Shown here one piece after another: positions 33,466-41,334 of a stretch of 55,753 nt of DNA (positions within the stretch are counted from its first letter, which is position 1; each line of letters opens with the position of its first letter). The DNA comes from a virus, in IMG/VR virus record IMGVR_UViG_3300022934_000025, positions 1 through 55,753 of that record; one strand, given 5' to 3'. The translations under genes and the position numbers were made by a program. A model generated the notes under the pieces. The model saw only the letters and a program-made list of their open reading frames with translations, was not told where the DNA came from and did not search any database.

Positions 33466-34374
33466 TTACGCTCCGGGTGTACCGAAAACGCAACGCCAGT
33501 CGGATACACCAAAGCTGTAACGCTCACGCGCCTTGAAGCGCATGTTGCCGGTGTCAAAGTCACCTTCCATTGCCGTTTTAATGGGCGAACGGTTGAAGAA
33601 TTTGAAGCCGTTAGGTGCGTCAGTCTTGATGAAGAATGCGTCAGTATCCGTCAGGAAGTGGTTAACAACCGCTCCTTCTGGAAGCATTCCCATGCTCTTC
33701 ATAGCGTTCAGATCGTTGTCTGCGGTGCCCGAACGCAGGTTAGAGTTGATAACTCTTTCTGCGATGAACTGAAGCTCTTTAGGGATAATAAGCTTCATAC
33801 CACGAACAGCAATCTTCAGACCACGCTCATCAGTCAGACCAGCAATGTCAATCAACATCTGCTCAAGCGAAGTCTCATTGAGGTCCGCAGCAGTTGCCAG
33901 AATGTTAGTCTGGTTGCCTGAAAGGCTTGGGTGTGACGAGGAGCAAAGCGCCGCGCCGTCACCAATAGCAGAAGCACCCGCAGTGAACGCATTGTTCAAG
34001 ATAGCGGCAGCTTTAATCTGCTTGGTCTGAGCCATTGAACGAGCCAAGGCTTTCGTGTAGCGCGATGCGAGACGGTCATAAAGATTATCTTCAATCGCTT
34101 CCTCAGTGATTGAGAACGCAAGCGCAATGGTTTCGTGTGTGTAACGAGCAGTGTAAGTTTCCTGTGCATCGTCAAAGCTGATGGCAGTGCCTTCACCTTT
34201 TACGGGTGCCGTGGAAAAACCACCCAGCATCACTTCCTCTTCAAAGGCTCTGTCCGAAGACTCCTCTTCAAAGATTTCGCTATGCTCATTCTCGTAACGG
34301 TTGTATTCCAGCCCAAACAAAGCATTAAGGCCGGGTTCTAGCTCTTTAGCTAGTTGACTTCTAGAAATAGCCAT
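33466..34374 (-). CDS. Major capsid protein (Mu gpT-like)
   Basis: 302 residues. It begins ISRSQLAKELEPGLNALFGL and continues YTARYTHETIALAFSITEEA, then LARSMAQTKQIKAAAILNNA, GDGAALCSSSHPSLSGNQTN, GLKIAVRGMKLIIPKELQFI and YSFGVSDWRCVFGTPGA. These blocks match phage capsid proteins of the Mu-like gpT group with an HK97-type fold. The length fits a mature capsid protein without a long N-terminal delta domain; a separate scaffold lies upstream. A terminator follows. It should be the most abundant virion protein. Confidence 0.87.
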   Translation of the reverse strand: MAISRSQLAKELEPGLNALFGLEYNRYENEHSEIFEEESSDRAFEEEVMLGGFSTAPVKGEGTAISFDDAQETYTARYTHETIALAFSITEEAIEDNLYDRLASRYTKALARSMAQTKQIKAAAILNNAFTAGASAIGDGAALCSSSHPSLSGNQTNILATAADLNETSLEQMLIDIAGLTDERGLKIAVRGMKLIIPKELQFIAERVINSNLRSGTADNDLNAMKSMGMLPEGAVVNHFLTDTDAFFIKTDAPNGFKFFNRSPIKTAMEGDFDTGNMRFKARERYSFGVSDWRCVFGTPGA

Positions 34375-34387
34375 TATCTAACCCTCC

Positions 34388-35038
34388 TTAAATGCCTGTG
34401 GAATCCGCAGTGGTCTGAGAATCAAACCTACGGGTTCCGGCGTTAAAGTGTGCATTCAGACGAACGATAAGCGGAATGCCAGCGGCAGTGAAGTCGCTGT
34501 TTCCTGCGTCGTCCATGATACCAACAATACGAAGTGGCAAAGTTGCCGTCGTATTTACAGAGGACACGCTCAAGGCACCGCTTGACGAGCCCGTGTCAGT
34601 AGAGCCGGAACGAGCCGACGTACCGAGTGAGGCATTCGCAAACACGGTTGCAAGAGCAGTAGCGCGGTCTGTCAGAGACGCATCAGATGCGACTTTGAAC
34701 AGTTGGTCAGGGCTATCGGCCACAAACGCCTTTACAGGGTGGTTTGTGTCCACACTTACTGAACCCGAACCGGGCCAGTAGTTAATGAAGACCGGCTTTT
34801 TAGAAACCGAATCAACGTACTCTACCCCCATCAGGACACCCAATGCTTGAGTTGTTCCACCGGCAGTGTCGCCAGCTTGGTCAATAACACCTGCGGCCAA
34901 AGGTACGCAGATAGCATATTGATAAATAGCATTAGTGTTGTTGGACGCGATTTCGTACTGAGTTACCCCAGTTGAGTTTGCACCGCTACCAACAAGCCCG
35001 ATAGGACGTAGACCATAGGCAGTATTTGAATTTGCCAT
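34388..35038 (-). CDS. Capsid-associated decoration-like protein
   Basis: 216 residues starting ANSNTAYGLRPIGLVGSGAN, a recognisable start of a marine phage head-protein family. It is beta-rich, with a Ser/Thr linker (SARSGSTDTGSSSGALSVSS) and the C-terminal block AAGIPLIVRLNAHFNAGTRR. The position between scaffold-side genes and the major capsid gene fits a decoration or cement protein. The ribosome site AGGAGAAAAC is strong. Confidence 0.75.
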   Translation of the reverse strand: MANSNTAYGLRPIGLVGSGANSTGVTQYEIASNNTNAIYQYAICVPLAAGVIDQAGDTAGGTTQALGVLMGVEYVDSVSKKPVFINYWPGSGSVSVDTNHPVKAFVADSPDQLFKVASDASLTDRATALATVFANASLGTSARSGSTDTGSSSGALSVSSVNTTATLPLRIVGIMDDAGNSDFTAAGIPLIVRLNAHFNAGTRRFDSQTTADSTGI

Positions 35039-35066
35039 AATAGTTTTCTCCTATTGGGGCAGTCCT

Positions 35067-35552
35067 TTATTTTTTAGGACCACCGAAGGTTACACGAGAT
35101 TGACGATCAGCATTGCTGATCCTCATGGTTGAGTGTGCATTCTCGCGCATCATATCGGTATCAACTGCTTCCATCTGGTCTCGACTACGTTGGTTAAAGT
35201 AGTCAGTCCGTTCTTGGACAGTTTCAATCGGTATTCTTGCGAGAAGCAATCCGCCTACTCCAAACACACCTTCGTATTTACCTGATTCGACAACTGGCGA
35301 TTCAAAGTCAGGGTATTCATCCTTACGGACCAATTCCCAACCCTCTCGCATTTTGGCACTGATGTTCTTCGTATCATCAAATCCACGCGTCTCGGCACGA
35401 ATCCAACGATGCTTGAAACCATCAGGGGCAGGTGGTGCATCTAACATTGACGGGGGAGCCCATGGCTTACGAATAGCCTGTTTTTCCCTAGATTCATTTG
35501 CGCGAGAAGTACGTTTCATGCCGGAACTTGTTTCTTTCATTTGTTCTGTCAT
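35067..35552 (-). CDS. Conserved head-module protein
   Basis: 161 residues. A basic, Pro-containing N-terminus (REKQAIRKPWAPPSMLDAPP) is followed by DGFKHRWIRAETRGFDDTKN, REGWELVRKDEYPDFESPVV, GVFGVGGLLLARIPIETVQE and an end AHSTMRISNADRQSRVTFGG. This family regularly sits next to the scaffold gene in marine phages with Mu-like capsids. A role in capsid assembly is inferred from position; no enzyme motif is visible. Confidence 0.75.
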   Translation of the reverse strand: MTEQMKETSSGMKRTSRANESREKQAIRKPWAPPSMLDAPPAPDGFKHRWIRAETRGFDDTKNISAKMREGWELVRKDEYPDFESPVVESGKYEGVFGVGGLLLARIPIETVQERTDYFNQRSRDQMEAVDTDMMRENAHSTMRISNADRQSRVTFGGPKK

Positions 35553-35557
35553 TTCAT

Positions 35558-36418
35558 TTACTCCTTCACGTATTTCGCATATTCTTCAAGCGGCACACCC
35601 AATTTTTTCGCTATCGCGACTTGGCTAGGGGTGAGTCTAACCTTTTTCCCACTGCGCCCAGATGTGTTTCTTGTGGCTCCAACAACCGTCTGAGCGGGTC
35701 GTTTATTGGTAGCCGTAGCACCCGTATTAAACTTAGAAGCAATACGGTTGTCTAGTTCAGTATAGTAGTCATCGCTCTGAGGGTCAAATCCTTCTTCCTC
35801 AACGAGTTTTTTATGAATACCAAATGCTGCGTAGGTCATGGCCTCATCGGACCCAAACCAGCTATTTCGTAAAGCCCACTCTTCGGCTTTCTTATCAGGC
35901 CGTTTGGGTTGTTGAGCAGGCATCGGCTGACGAGCTTGATACTGCGCCGCCGCAGCTTGTTGCTGCCTAGCGCGTTCAGATTGCGCTTTTGCTTGCGCTG
36001 CCCTATCCGCCTGAATAGCTAAATTAGTTAAAGCACGTTGCGCCTCTACAGTAGCCGCGGAATCGCCAATTTCAATGGCTCGCGCCAAAGCGGCTTCGGC
36101 TTGCTGCATCTGAGTGCTAACGCGGTTGGAATACTCGGACACGTAATTAGTGTCTAAATTCTGAATGCGCTGCTTGAGTTGATTGGACTCTTGTTGCACA
36201 CCTTGAGCATACTTAATAGCTTCTTGCTCACGGCGCTCTGCTTCACGCATTTTCTTGGTAAGCCGGTCAATACGCTTCTGTGTTGCGCTTTCGGCTTTTT
36301 GAAACTGATCTTCACCAGAGTCAGCTTCTTGAACATCTTTGGACTCTTCAACCTCAACTTCGGTTTCTTGGTTATCGCCCAAATCAAGCTCGACTTGTTC
36401 CTTTTCGGCTTCAGCCAT
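35558..36418 (-). CDS. Scaffolding protein
   Basis: 286 residues. An acidic N-terminus (LDLGDNQETEVEVEESKDVQ), a long coiled coil (RIDRLTKKMREAERREQEAI and onward), a Gln/Ala-rich linker and a basic C-terminal helix (KKVRLTPSQVAIAKKLGVPL, EEYAKYVKE) form the classic layout of podoviral scaffolds: acidic and helical, with a C-terminal capsid-binding segment. It is encoded two genes upstream of the major capsid gene. It would direct procapsid assembly and then leave or be degraded. Confidence 0.82.
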   Translation of the reverse strand: MAEAEKEQVELDLGDNQETEVEVEESKDVQEADSGEDQFQKAESATQKRIDRLTKKMREAERREQEAIKYAQGVQQESNQLKQRIQNLDTNYVSEYSNRVSTQMQQAEAALARAIEIGDSAATVEAQRALTNLAIQADRAAQAKAQSERARQQQAAAAQYQARQPMPAQQPKRPDKKAEEWALRNSWFGSDEAMTYAAFGIHKKLVEEEGFDPQSDDYYTELDNRIASKFNTGATATNKRPAQTVVGATRNTSGRSGKKVRLTPSQVAIAKKLGVPLEEYAKYVKE

Positions 36419-36430
36419 AATTAATTCTCC

Positions 36431-36904
36431 TTACAAATGATGAATGTCTTCAGGGTCAAGAATAGTGGCTAGGATTTCGTCATCGTTCAAAATCCTGACC
36501 TCCCCACCGTCTATTTGGAAACGAGACCCGGCGTAACGAGCAAACATTACCCACTGTTTTTCTTCGCACCATGGGCCAGAAGGGAACTTTTCTTTGTCTT
36601 GGTAAGCCAAAGGGCCAACCTTGAGGACATAACCTACTTGTGTAGAGACTTGGCTTTTTTCCTGAACCTCGTTTGGTAAGAAAATACCGCCCGCGGTTTT
36701 AGATTTGCCTTGATAAGGAAGGATCAGAATACGCCACCCTGTAGGTGCTGGCATTCTGTCTAGTAAAGAAGAACCGATAGCTTCTGGATTAAGCTTTGGC
36801 TTTTCTACATATACATCCGCAAGCGATTGCGGGTCTTTTTCTGCTTGCATCTTATCCACAGCTTCTTTTGCAGCGGATAGATCAAGCTTTGCGCTATCAG
36901 TCAT
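36431..36904 (-). CDS. Phage GroES-like co-chaperonin
   Basis: 157 residues. After a 50-residue N-terminal extension, PTGWRILILPYQGKSKTAGG onward follows the GroES fold: a first strand, a mobile-loop region with T-A-G-G-I-F-L-P, the roof VGYVLKVGPLAYQD, then VMFARYAGSRFQIDGGEVRI and LNDDEILATI, the normal C-terminal end. It likely caps host GroEL to fold the capsid protein, as T4 gp31 does. Its place right before scaffold and capsid genes supports this. The start overlaps the upstream gene by 8 nt. Confidence 0.85.
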   Translation of the reverse strand: MTDSAKLDLSAAKEAVDKMQAEKDPQSLADVYVEKPKLNPEAIGSSLLDRMPAPTGWRILILPYQGKSKTAGGIFLPNEVQEKSQVSTQVGYVLKVGPLAYQDKEKFPSGPWCEEKQWVMFARYAGSRFQIDGGEVRILNDDEILATILDPEDIHHL

Positions 36905-37094
36905 TTGATCGCTCCTGTTTATCTAGCAGGCTCTTGAGTTCCTGTTCCACGTGATTTAGGCATTCTAAATTGCCCATAAGCTCACGATATTGCTCCATAG
37001 ATTTGACGTTTCCATAAATCATCAAATCTGTAACCGCTTGTCGCCGTTCTCTCAAGATTCTTAGTACGGCTTCGGTAACGTAAATGTCATCCAT
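36897..37094 (-). CDS. Small helical protein of unknown function
   Basis: 65 residues, mostly charged helix (VLRILRERRQAVTDLMIYGN, YRELMGNLECLNHVEQELKS). It is the first gene after an intergenic spacer with two inverted repeats. It overlaps the GroES-like gene, so it may be its translational leader or partner. Similar small proteins occur next to phage head genes. Its coding region contains a 13/16 match to the parS box at 36943-36958. Confidence 0.68.
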   Translation of the reverse strand: MDDIYVTEAVLRILRERRQAVTDLMIYGNVKSMEQYRELMGNLECLNHVEQELKSLLDKQERSND

Positions 37095-37105
37095 TCACCC
37101 CTCGC

Positions 37106-37162
37106 ATAATATCAAACATATTCTGATATTATCCTAGCACAAGTTGTATAGGATGTGCTAGG
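37106..37162. promoter_or_regulatory. Two perfect inverted repeats in the spacer before the head genes
   Basis: ATAATATCA (37106-37114) pairs with TGATATTAT (37124-37132), and CCTAGCACA (37133-37141) pairs with TGTGCTAGG (37154-37162); the two elements abut. The second loop contains TTGTATAGG. They lie between the endolysin stop and the head operon start at 37094. They could be an operator, an RNA processing hairpin or a weak terminator for lysis genes; no T-run follows the stems, so a simple terminator is less likely. Confidence 0.6.
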
Positions 37163-37178
37163 AGAAAGTGTGATTTTA

Positions 37179-37652
37179 TCAGACAGATCGCAGTTCAAAG
37201 TGCGGACCATCAATAAATGGCCGTCTTCCTTGGCTCCTTCGTAAATCAACGTAACTATTCATGGCCTCTTCCATTGTGCCGTCCCAGTCCCGTAAATCAT
37301 CTACGGTCCATGCAGCGCCCCAACGGATATGAGCCCCGGTTTCAATAGCCGCCGCCTTCATTGCGTCAGCTAGATCATCATACAAATTTAGCTCCCACGA
37401 TCCGCGAGAACCCACATACGCCATTAGATCGACGGCGTGGCCATAGCCATCATCCTGCTTGAGATGATATGACTTCATAGTTTTTGAAGCACCTTTTTCA
37501 AACAGTGCTTTTTGCTCTTCGATTGTCCTAACGCCATAGATAACACCAAAGTCCGTCTTGGTTAGTTCGATAGCGCGTGTAACTGTCTCAACAAGCTTTG
37601 GATGTACCCCATCCATTTTGCTCAAACTGCGTTGTGATAATTTGAAGCTCAT
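37179..37652 (-). CDS. Endolysin, M15-type peptidase (L-Ala-D-Glu or VanY-like)
   Basis: 157 residues. DFGVIYGVRTIEEQKALFEK is the usual start of M15C phage peptidases. SYH at 61-63 and GHAVDL at 71-76 provide the first two zinc ligands (His63, Asp75), with a six-residue insertion between them relative to the common SRHLTGHAVD form. DGPHFEL near the end gives His152. There is no signal peptide, so export depends on the holin encoded next to it (4-nt overlap). It cleaves peptidoglycan stem peptides at lysis. Confidence 0.87.
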   Translation of the reverse strand: MSFKLSQRSLSKMDGVHPKLVETVTRAIELTKTDFGVIYGVRTIEEQKALFEKGASKTMKSYHLKQDDGYGHAVDLMAYVGSRGSWELNLYDDLADAMKAAAIETGAHIRWGAAWTVDDLRDWDGTMEEAMNSYVDLRRSQGRRPFIDGPHFELRSV

Positions 37653-38056
37653 TTGGACAACCCTTTTGACTTTTCATACGTGCGTAACGTACCAAGGCCC
37701 AAAAGTCCACCAAGAACAGTCAACAACGTAGACATGTCAAACTCAGGCAAAGGGGGTAATTGTGTACCCGTAGCCGCCATGCCAAAGATTAGCAACGGCT
37801 GAAGGATGAAGTGATATGCAAAAGCTACTCCGCAGACCCATCCGATAAAGGGTCTCCACGACGATTTAAAGAAACTAGACGATTGAGCTTCAATCTTATT
37901 GACTTCAATTTGCGCAAGCGCGACAGCGTGTGCTTGCTTTTCGGCCATCGTCGCGATTTCGTGCGCCAGCTTGGCTTTTTCATCTTTATCTTCGATAACC
38001 TTGTCAAGCAAGCCTGTAACCGGTCCGACAAGATTACCCACTATTTGTTGTAGCAT
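37649..38056 (-). CDS. Holin, 3TM family (GTA-type)
   Basis: 135 residues. An amphipathic N-terminal region (VGNLVGPVTGLLDKVIEDKD) and a charged helix are followed by WRPFIGWVCGVAFAYHFILQ, a second membrane helix LLIFGMAATG, and LTVLGGLLGLGTLRTYEKSK. This is the signature of the three-TM holin family first described for gene-transfer agents of alphaproteobacteria. It should open the inner membrane for the endolysin. The ribosome site AGGAGG is ideal. Confidence 0.88.
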   Translation of the reverse strand: MLQQIVGNLVGPVTGLLDKVIEDKDEKAKLAHEIATMAEKQAHAVALAQIEVNKIEAQSSSFFKSSWRPFIGWVCGVAFAYHFILQPLLIFGMAATGTQLPPLPEFDMSTLLTVLGGLLGLGTLRTYEKSKGLSK

Positions 38057-38124
38057 AGTAACCTCCTAAGATTTACCGCATTTAATCTTATACCGATTTT
38101 GATAATTTATAAAGTAAAAACACC

Positions 38125-38442
38125 TTACTTGCGTGACATCCATGCCGAAACGCCCATGTAACTACCTATAATGCCAGCTACACTGATATAAAAAATATCG
38201 GAAACGTCTTTAAGTAACTCTATCCTAGAATCAGGAATAAAGGGCATAAATAAGGTAGCAGTAAATATCGCTCCACCAATCATAGCCCACCTAGCAATAC
38301 GAAGCTGCGCCATGTGTTTACGAGACTGGTCTTCAAACTCTCTTATTTCACGAGCGCGGTCTATTTCTGCGTCGCTTACCACGCCATCTTGATCCAAATC
38401 ATATTGCTCGTATGAGGACTGTTCTTCTAGCTGCTTAACCAT
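38125..38442 (-). CDS. Two-TM membrane protein with EF-hand calcium loop
   Basis: 105 residues from ATG 38442; a TTG at 38451 would add three residues. Residues 15-26 (DLDQDGVVSDAE) are a canonical EF-hand loop with ligands D, D, D, G, V and E. A helix with many charged residues follows, then two membrane segments (WAMIGGAIFTATLFMPFIP and ISVAGIIGSYMGVSAWM). Encoded between the holin and a coiled-coil TM protein that it overlaps. It may be a calcium-responsive holin or holin regulator; this is inference from motif and position. Confidence 0.75.
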   Translation of the reverse strand: MVKQLEEQSSYEQYDLDQDGVVSDAEIDRAREIREFEDQSRKHMAQLRIARWAMIGGAIFTATLFMPFIPDSRIELLKDVSDIFYISVAGIIGSYMGVSAWMSRK

Positions 38443-38882
38443 TTGGCCCAAACCATTATCAAAATAAAGCCGACCACAAACAAAGTTGCGCCTACAAAGT
38501 AGCCAAAATACTCCCAGTTTTTTGCAGCCTGCTGTTTCCTTTTTAATTCAGCTTCACGTCGCTGTTTTCTAGCTTGCCCTAGAAACCTTTGCCAGTCATC
38601 CCACATTCCGGGGCGACCGTAAAGCTTCATCATAGATTCTAGTTCTTTTTCGGTCTCTCGTATCTTTTCAAGAGCCATAAACTCTTCAAAATCGTTTTCG
38701 GTTTTACCACCAAGAACAGATAGGACACTTTTCTTTCTTTTTTCTCCACGGCGCTTTAGGTCTTCTTTGGCACCGACCATCTGTCCGATAGCGCCCATGG
38801 CGTCAGACAAATCGCGACCGTTAGCAATAAATTGCTTTACTACAGAAAACCCAGCATTGAATGCGGCTAATTCAGCTATCAA
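38427..38882 (-). CDS. Coiled-coil lysis-module protein with C-terminal TM helix
   Basis: 151 residues, starting with TTG at 38882. It has an apolar N-terminal helix (IAELAAFNAGFSVVKQFIAN), a basic/acidic coiled region (EDLKRRGEKRKKSVLSVLGG, LEKIRETEKELESMMKLYGR) and a C-terminal membrane helix (FVGATLFVVGFILIMVWAKW). Its layout and length match those of the 7285-7743 protein, suggesting duplication. It lies at the head of the lysis cassette. Spanin-like or holin-associated roles are possible. Confidence 0.72.
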   Translation of the reverse strand: MIAELAAFNAGFSVVKQFIANGRDLSDAMGAIGQMVGAKEDLKRRGEKRKKSVLSVLGGKTENDFEEFMALEKIRETEKELESMMKLYGRPGMWDDWQRFLGQARKQRREAELKRKQQAAKNWEYFGYFVGATLFVVGFILIMVWAKWLSS

Positions 38883-38906
38883 TGGTCGTTGCCCCCGTGT
38901 TTTACA

Positions 38907-40910
38907 TTAGCCGCCGCCAGCGAGTGACCCAATGCCTCCTTGAGTTTCAGGTCTGCGGAAAGGATTGTCAGATACGGGCATTGTTTGTTGTGCCCCTGTC
39001 AAACCGTAAGAACTTGCGGATCGAACGTTCACTGGACCCGGTGCCGGTGCTGGACCACCCGTATTGTCCAAATCGCCTACAGGACCGACCGGGATAACGG
39101 AGTAACCGCCTTGTCCATCTGGAACAGTTCCTGACGGAATGCTACCAAAAGCACCCATACCAGCGTTTTGCCCAAACGGATTAAACCCTAGTAGATCAAC
39201 ATTAATACCACCGGGGTTACTTGCAAGATATTGATCTAACGCAGCTTGTTGTTCTGGCGTAAGTCCTGTGTTTGTCGGGTTAGTTGGAATAGGCGTTCCG
39301 GGCTCCAGATCACCATACTCGGCTAATTGACCGTCGGTTAAAAACTCTCCCGCAGGCGTCACATAATCTTCTGGATTAAAGCTGCCCATAAAATCAGAAG
39401 GCGAAGTACCTTGCGCTTCATTTATAGCACTTTGAGGCAAACCCGCGGGTTGCTGACCGGGTGTATATACACCTGTTTCAGGTTCCACAAACCCTCCAGC
39501 ATCCTGACCTAAACTGACCAGATCATCCAAAGTCAGGCCCCTACCAGTAGGTAGGCTTGGCGCTGGTTCTGGCGTGGGTTCCGGTGTTGGTCCGGGCGGT
39601 GTTGGTCCGGGCATTGTTGGCATTTCAAAATCGAAGCCTTCTCCGGGTAAACCGGTGAGGTCCAACGTGCTAAGGTCAAAAGAGCTACCGTCCGGTAAGG
39701 AAATAGTGTTTTCTGCTTCGACAACATCCCTACGGCCACCAAGAGATGCCATTTGCTCTGGTGTTGGAGCTACGGGTTCCCCAAGGTTTGGCAAAGCGGC
39801 TTGACCACGCCCCGGACCCTCAAGGTTTAATGTTGTTTGAGGCGGACCTGAAGGAGCAACAAACTCTTCTACCATAGGAAATTGATCGGCTAATGTCTCA
39901 ATACCTGATGTATCAATGTTTTGGAGAGCAGCAGCAATTTCAGGAGCGGGCTCCGGTGCTGGTTGCATTACCGGTGGCGGAACTTCCACAGGGGGAGGTG
40001 CCACGGGTCCAACTGTCCCACGTGAAAGAATATCTTCCGGAAGAGTAAAGTCCGCAGGTAAATCTATTGGTTCAGGCGTCATTACTGGGGGTGCCACAGG
40101 CTCTGGCGTAGGCTCTGGACCCGGTAAAACACCTTGAAAAGAACCCGGTGCCATAGGGGTTGGGACACCGGGCTGGCTAGGTGCCAAGGGAATAGGTGGT
40201 GCTACAGGCTCTGGTGTGGGCTGCATAACAGGCGGTGGAACCTCCACGGGTGGGGGTGCTACAGGCCCGACTGTTCCACGTGAAACAATGTCGTCTGGTG
40301 GAGCAGGTAAGTTAATCGGTGGTGGCACCTGTACCGGAGGTGGTAATTCATTGACCGGCGGAGCAGGTGGTAAAGGTGCCGCAACTGGGGGAGGCGGTGG
40401 AGGTGGAGGCGGCAATATCGGCTCAGGTACTGGCTGCGGTACTGGCGTAGGAATAGAAAATACAGGCTCTGGCGTAGGAGCAGGCATCGGCATCGGTTCC
40501 GGTACTTGCGGCATCGGTGCAGGCATGGGCGGCTCTGGAATTGGCAGAGGCGCAGGTTGTGGCACGGGCACTGGCGCAGGTACTTGAGGTACTGGCGCAG
40601 GCATAGGAATCTGCGGCTCCATTGGCGGCATAGGAATTGGTGGCACACCGGGGTTCGCAATAATCGGGCCAGATTCACCGGGTAAAGGCAGCGGCGGCTG
40701 CTTGATAGGAACCTTAACAGGCTCTGCTCTAGGAGGTTTTACAGGCAAGGGAGGCTGCTTGATAGGTACTTTAACAGGCTCTGCTCTAGGGGGTTTCACT
40801 GGTGCAGGCTGAACCGCGGGTGGAGGAGAAACCCCAACAGGAACTGGTGTAGGAAACTTAATGTCGAGCGGTAAGCCTCCGGGTGGCATAAATCTTGTAA
40901 AATCAACCAT
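38907..40910 (-). CDS. Proline-rich low-complexity virion protein
   Basis: 667 residues, over a quarter proline. The first 60 residues contain two copies of KPPRAEPVKVPIKQPPLP. Two further repeats centre on SRGTVGPVAPPPVEVPPPVM (DNA near 39970-40045 and 40228-40305). The C-terminal third is less biased (GLTPEQQAALDQYLASNPGG; VRSASSYGLTGAQQTMPVSD, NPFRRPET). An extended polyproline rod or flexible linker is expected, possibly a surface fibre or internal virion protein. An exact parS box (40272-40287) is contained in the coding sequence. Position between portal and lysis genes. Confidence 0.72.
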   Translation of the reverse strand: MVDFTRFMPPGGLPLDIKFPTPVPVGVSPPPAVQPAPVKPPRAEPVKVPIKQPPLPVKPPRAEPVKVPIKQPPLPLPGESGPIIANPGVPPIPMPPMEPQIPMPAPVPQVPAPVPVPQPAPLPIPEPPMPAPMPQVPEPMPMPAPTPEPVFSIPTPVPQPVPEPILPPPPPPPPPVAAPLPPAPPVNELPPPVQVPPPINLPAPPDDIVSRGTVGPVAPPPVEVPPPVMQPTPEPVAPPIPLAPSQPGVPTPMAPGSFQGVLPGPEPTPEPVAPPVMTPEPIDLPADFTLPEDILSRGTVGPVAPPPVEVPPPVMQPAPEPAPEIAAALQNIDTSGIETLADQFPMVEEFVAPSGPPQTTLNLEGPGRGQAALPNLGEPVAPTPEQMASLGGRRDVVEAENTISLPDGSSFDLSTLDLTGLPGEGFDFEMPTMPGPTPPGPTPEPTPEPAPSLPTGRGLTLDDLVSLGQDAGGFVEPETGVYTPGQQPAGLPQSAINEAQGTSPSDFMGSFNPEDYVTPAGEFLTDGQLAEYGDLEPGTPIPTNPTNTGLTPEQQAALDQYLASNPGGINVDLLGFNPFGQNAGMGAFGSIPSGTVPDGQGGYSVIPVGPVGDLDNTGGPAPAPGPVNVRSASSYGLTGAQQTMPVSDNPFRRPETQGGIGSLAGGG
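40272..40287. promoter_or_regulatory. Exact parS-like ParB box inside a coding region
   Basis: TGTTCCACGTGAAACA is identical to the classic ParB-binding parS sequence known from B. subtilis and is close to the alphaproteobacterial TGTTTCACGTGAAACA. It overlaps codons for V-S-R-G-T in the proline-rich protein. The sister repeat at 40014-40029 keeps 14 of 16 positions. Whether ParB binds it is untested. Confidence 0.6.
40696..40799. repeat. Tandem 57-bp coding repeat
   Basis: Two copies with a 57-bp period (from 40696 and from 40753) encode the 19-residue proline/lysine unit at the N-terminus of the proline-rich protein. They differ at a few bases. Confidence 0.85.
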
Positions 40911-41113
40911 CAGAAAACTCCTTGAAATCGTTGTGGTCTCGCTATTGGGCTGAAACCTTTAACCACACCACCACGTTTCATTCGCTTGGCAGGCGTTTCA
41001 CCAGCCTTAGACAAGGCAATAGCCACCGCTTGGTTTTGTTCATAACCTTCGTCACGCAGCTTGCTTATGTTGCTGCTAATCGTTTTGCGGCTTTTGCCTT
41101 TCTTCAGTGGCAT
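40910..41113 (-). CDS. Small basic phage protein (DUF6496-like)
   Basis: 67 residues. [20 protein letters not shown], then [20 protein letters not shown] is the pattern of a very common small phage protein (DUF6496-like as I recall it), often beside portal genes. The C-terminus [20 protein letters not shown] includes the GG-x-V motif seen across the virion block. Overlaps the proline-rich gene start by 1 nt (TGATG). Confidence 0.78.
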   Translation of the reverse strand: MPLKKGKSRKTISSNISKLRDEGYEQNQAVAIALSKAGETPAKRMKRGGVVKGFSPIARPQRFQGVF

Positions 41114-41114
41114 A

Positions 41115-41333
41115 TCAGCACCCTATGTAATCGCCGCCCTTCTTGGCCGCACCCATTCCACGTGCAGTAAGCTTGGAACCGGGTCCTTTGCCATACTCCA
41201 TGCGCTTATCAGAGTATGGAGCTTCAGCTGTCTTGCCGTAAGGAATACGACCTTGGTCATCAATCTGTGCATACTCTACTGGCTTCGGCGCATTTTTCGG
41301 CGCGGAACCCATATATTTTACTCTACCTTTCAT
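41115..41333 (-). CDS. Small conserved portal-adjacent protein
   Basis: 72 residues from ATG 41333, which has a perfect AGGAGG ribosome site; longer in-frame readings to 41567 lie inside the portal gene and are discarded. It contains [54 protein letters not shown]. The polar, glycine-rich composition resembles small virion proteins of marine phages. Function unknown; the C-terminal Cys is notable. Confidence 0.75.
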   Translation of the reverse strand: MKGRVKYMGSAPKNAPKPVEYAQIDDQGRIPYGKTAEAPYSDKRMEYGKGPGSKLTARGMGAAKKGGDYIGC

Positions 41334-41334
41334 T

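Noticed and set aside
40216-40587. Gly/Thr-rich plus-strand frame opposite the proline-rich gene
   Set aside because: It is the antisense image of proline codons (CCN read as NGG), with no ribosome site or promoter.
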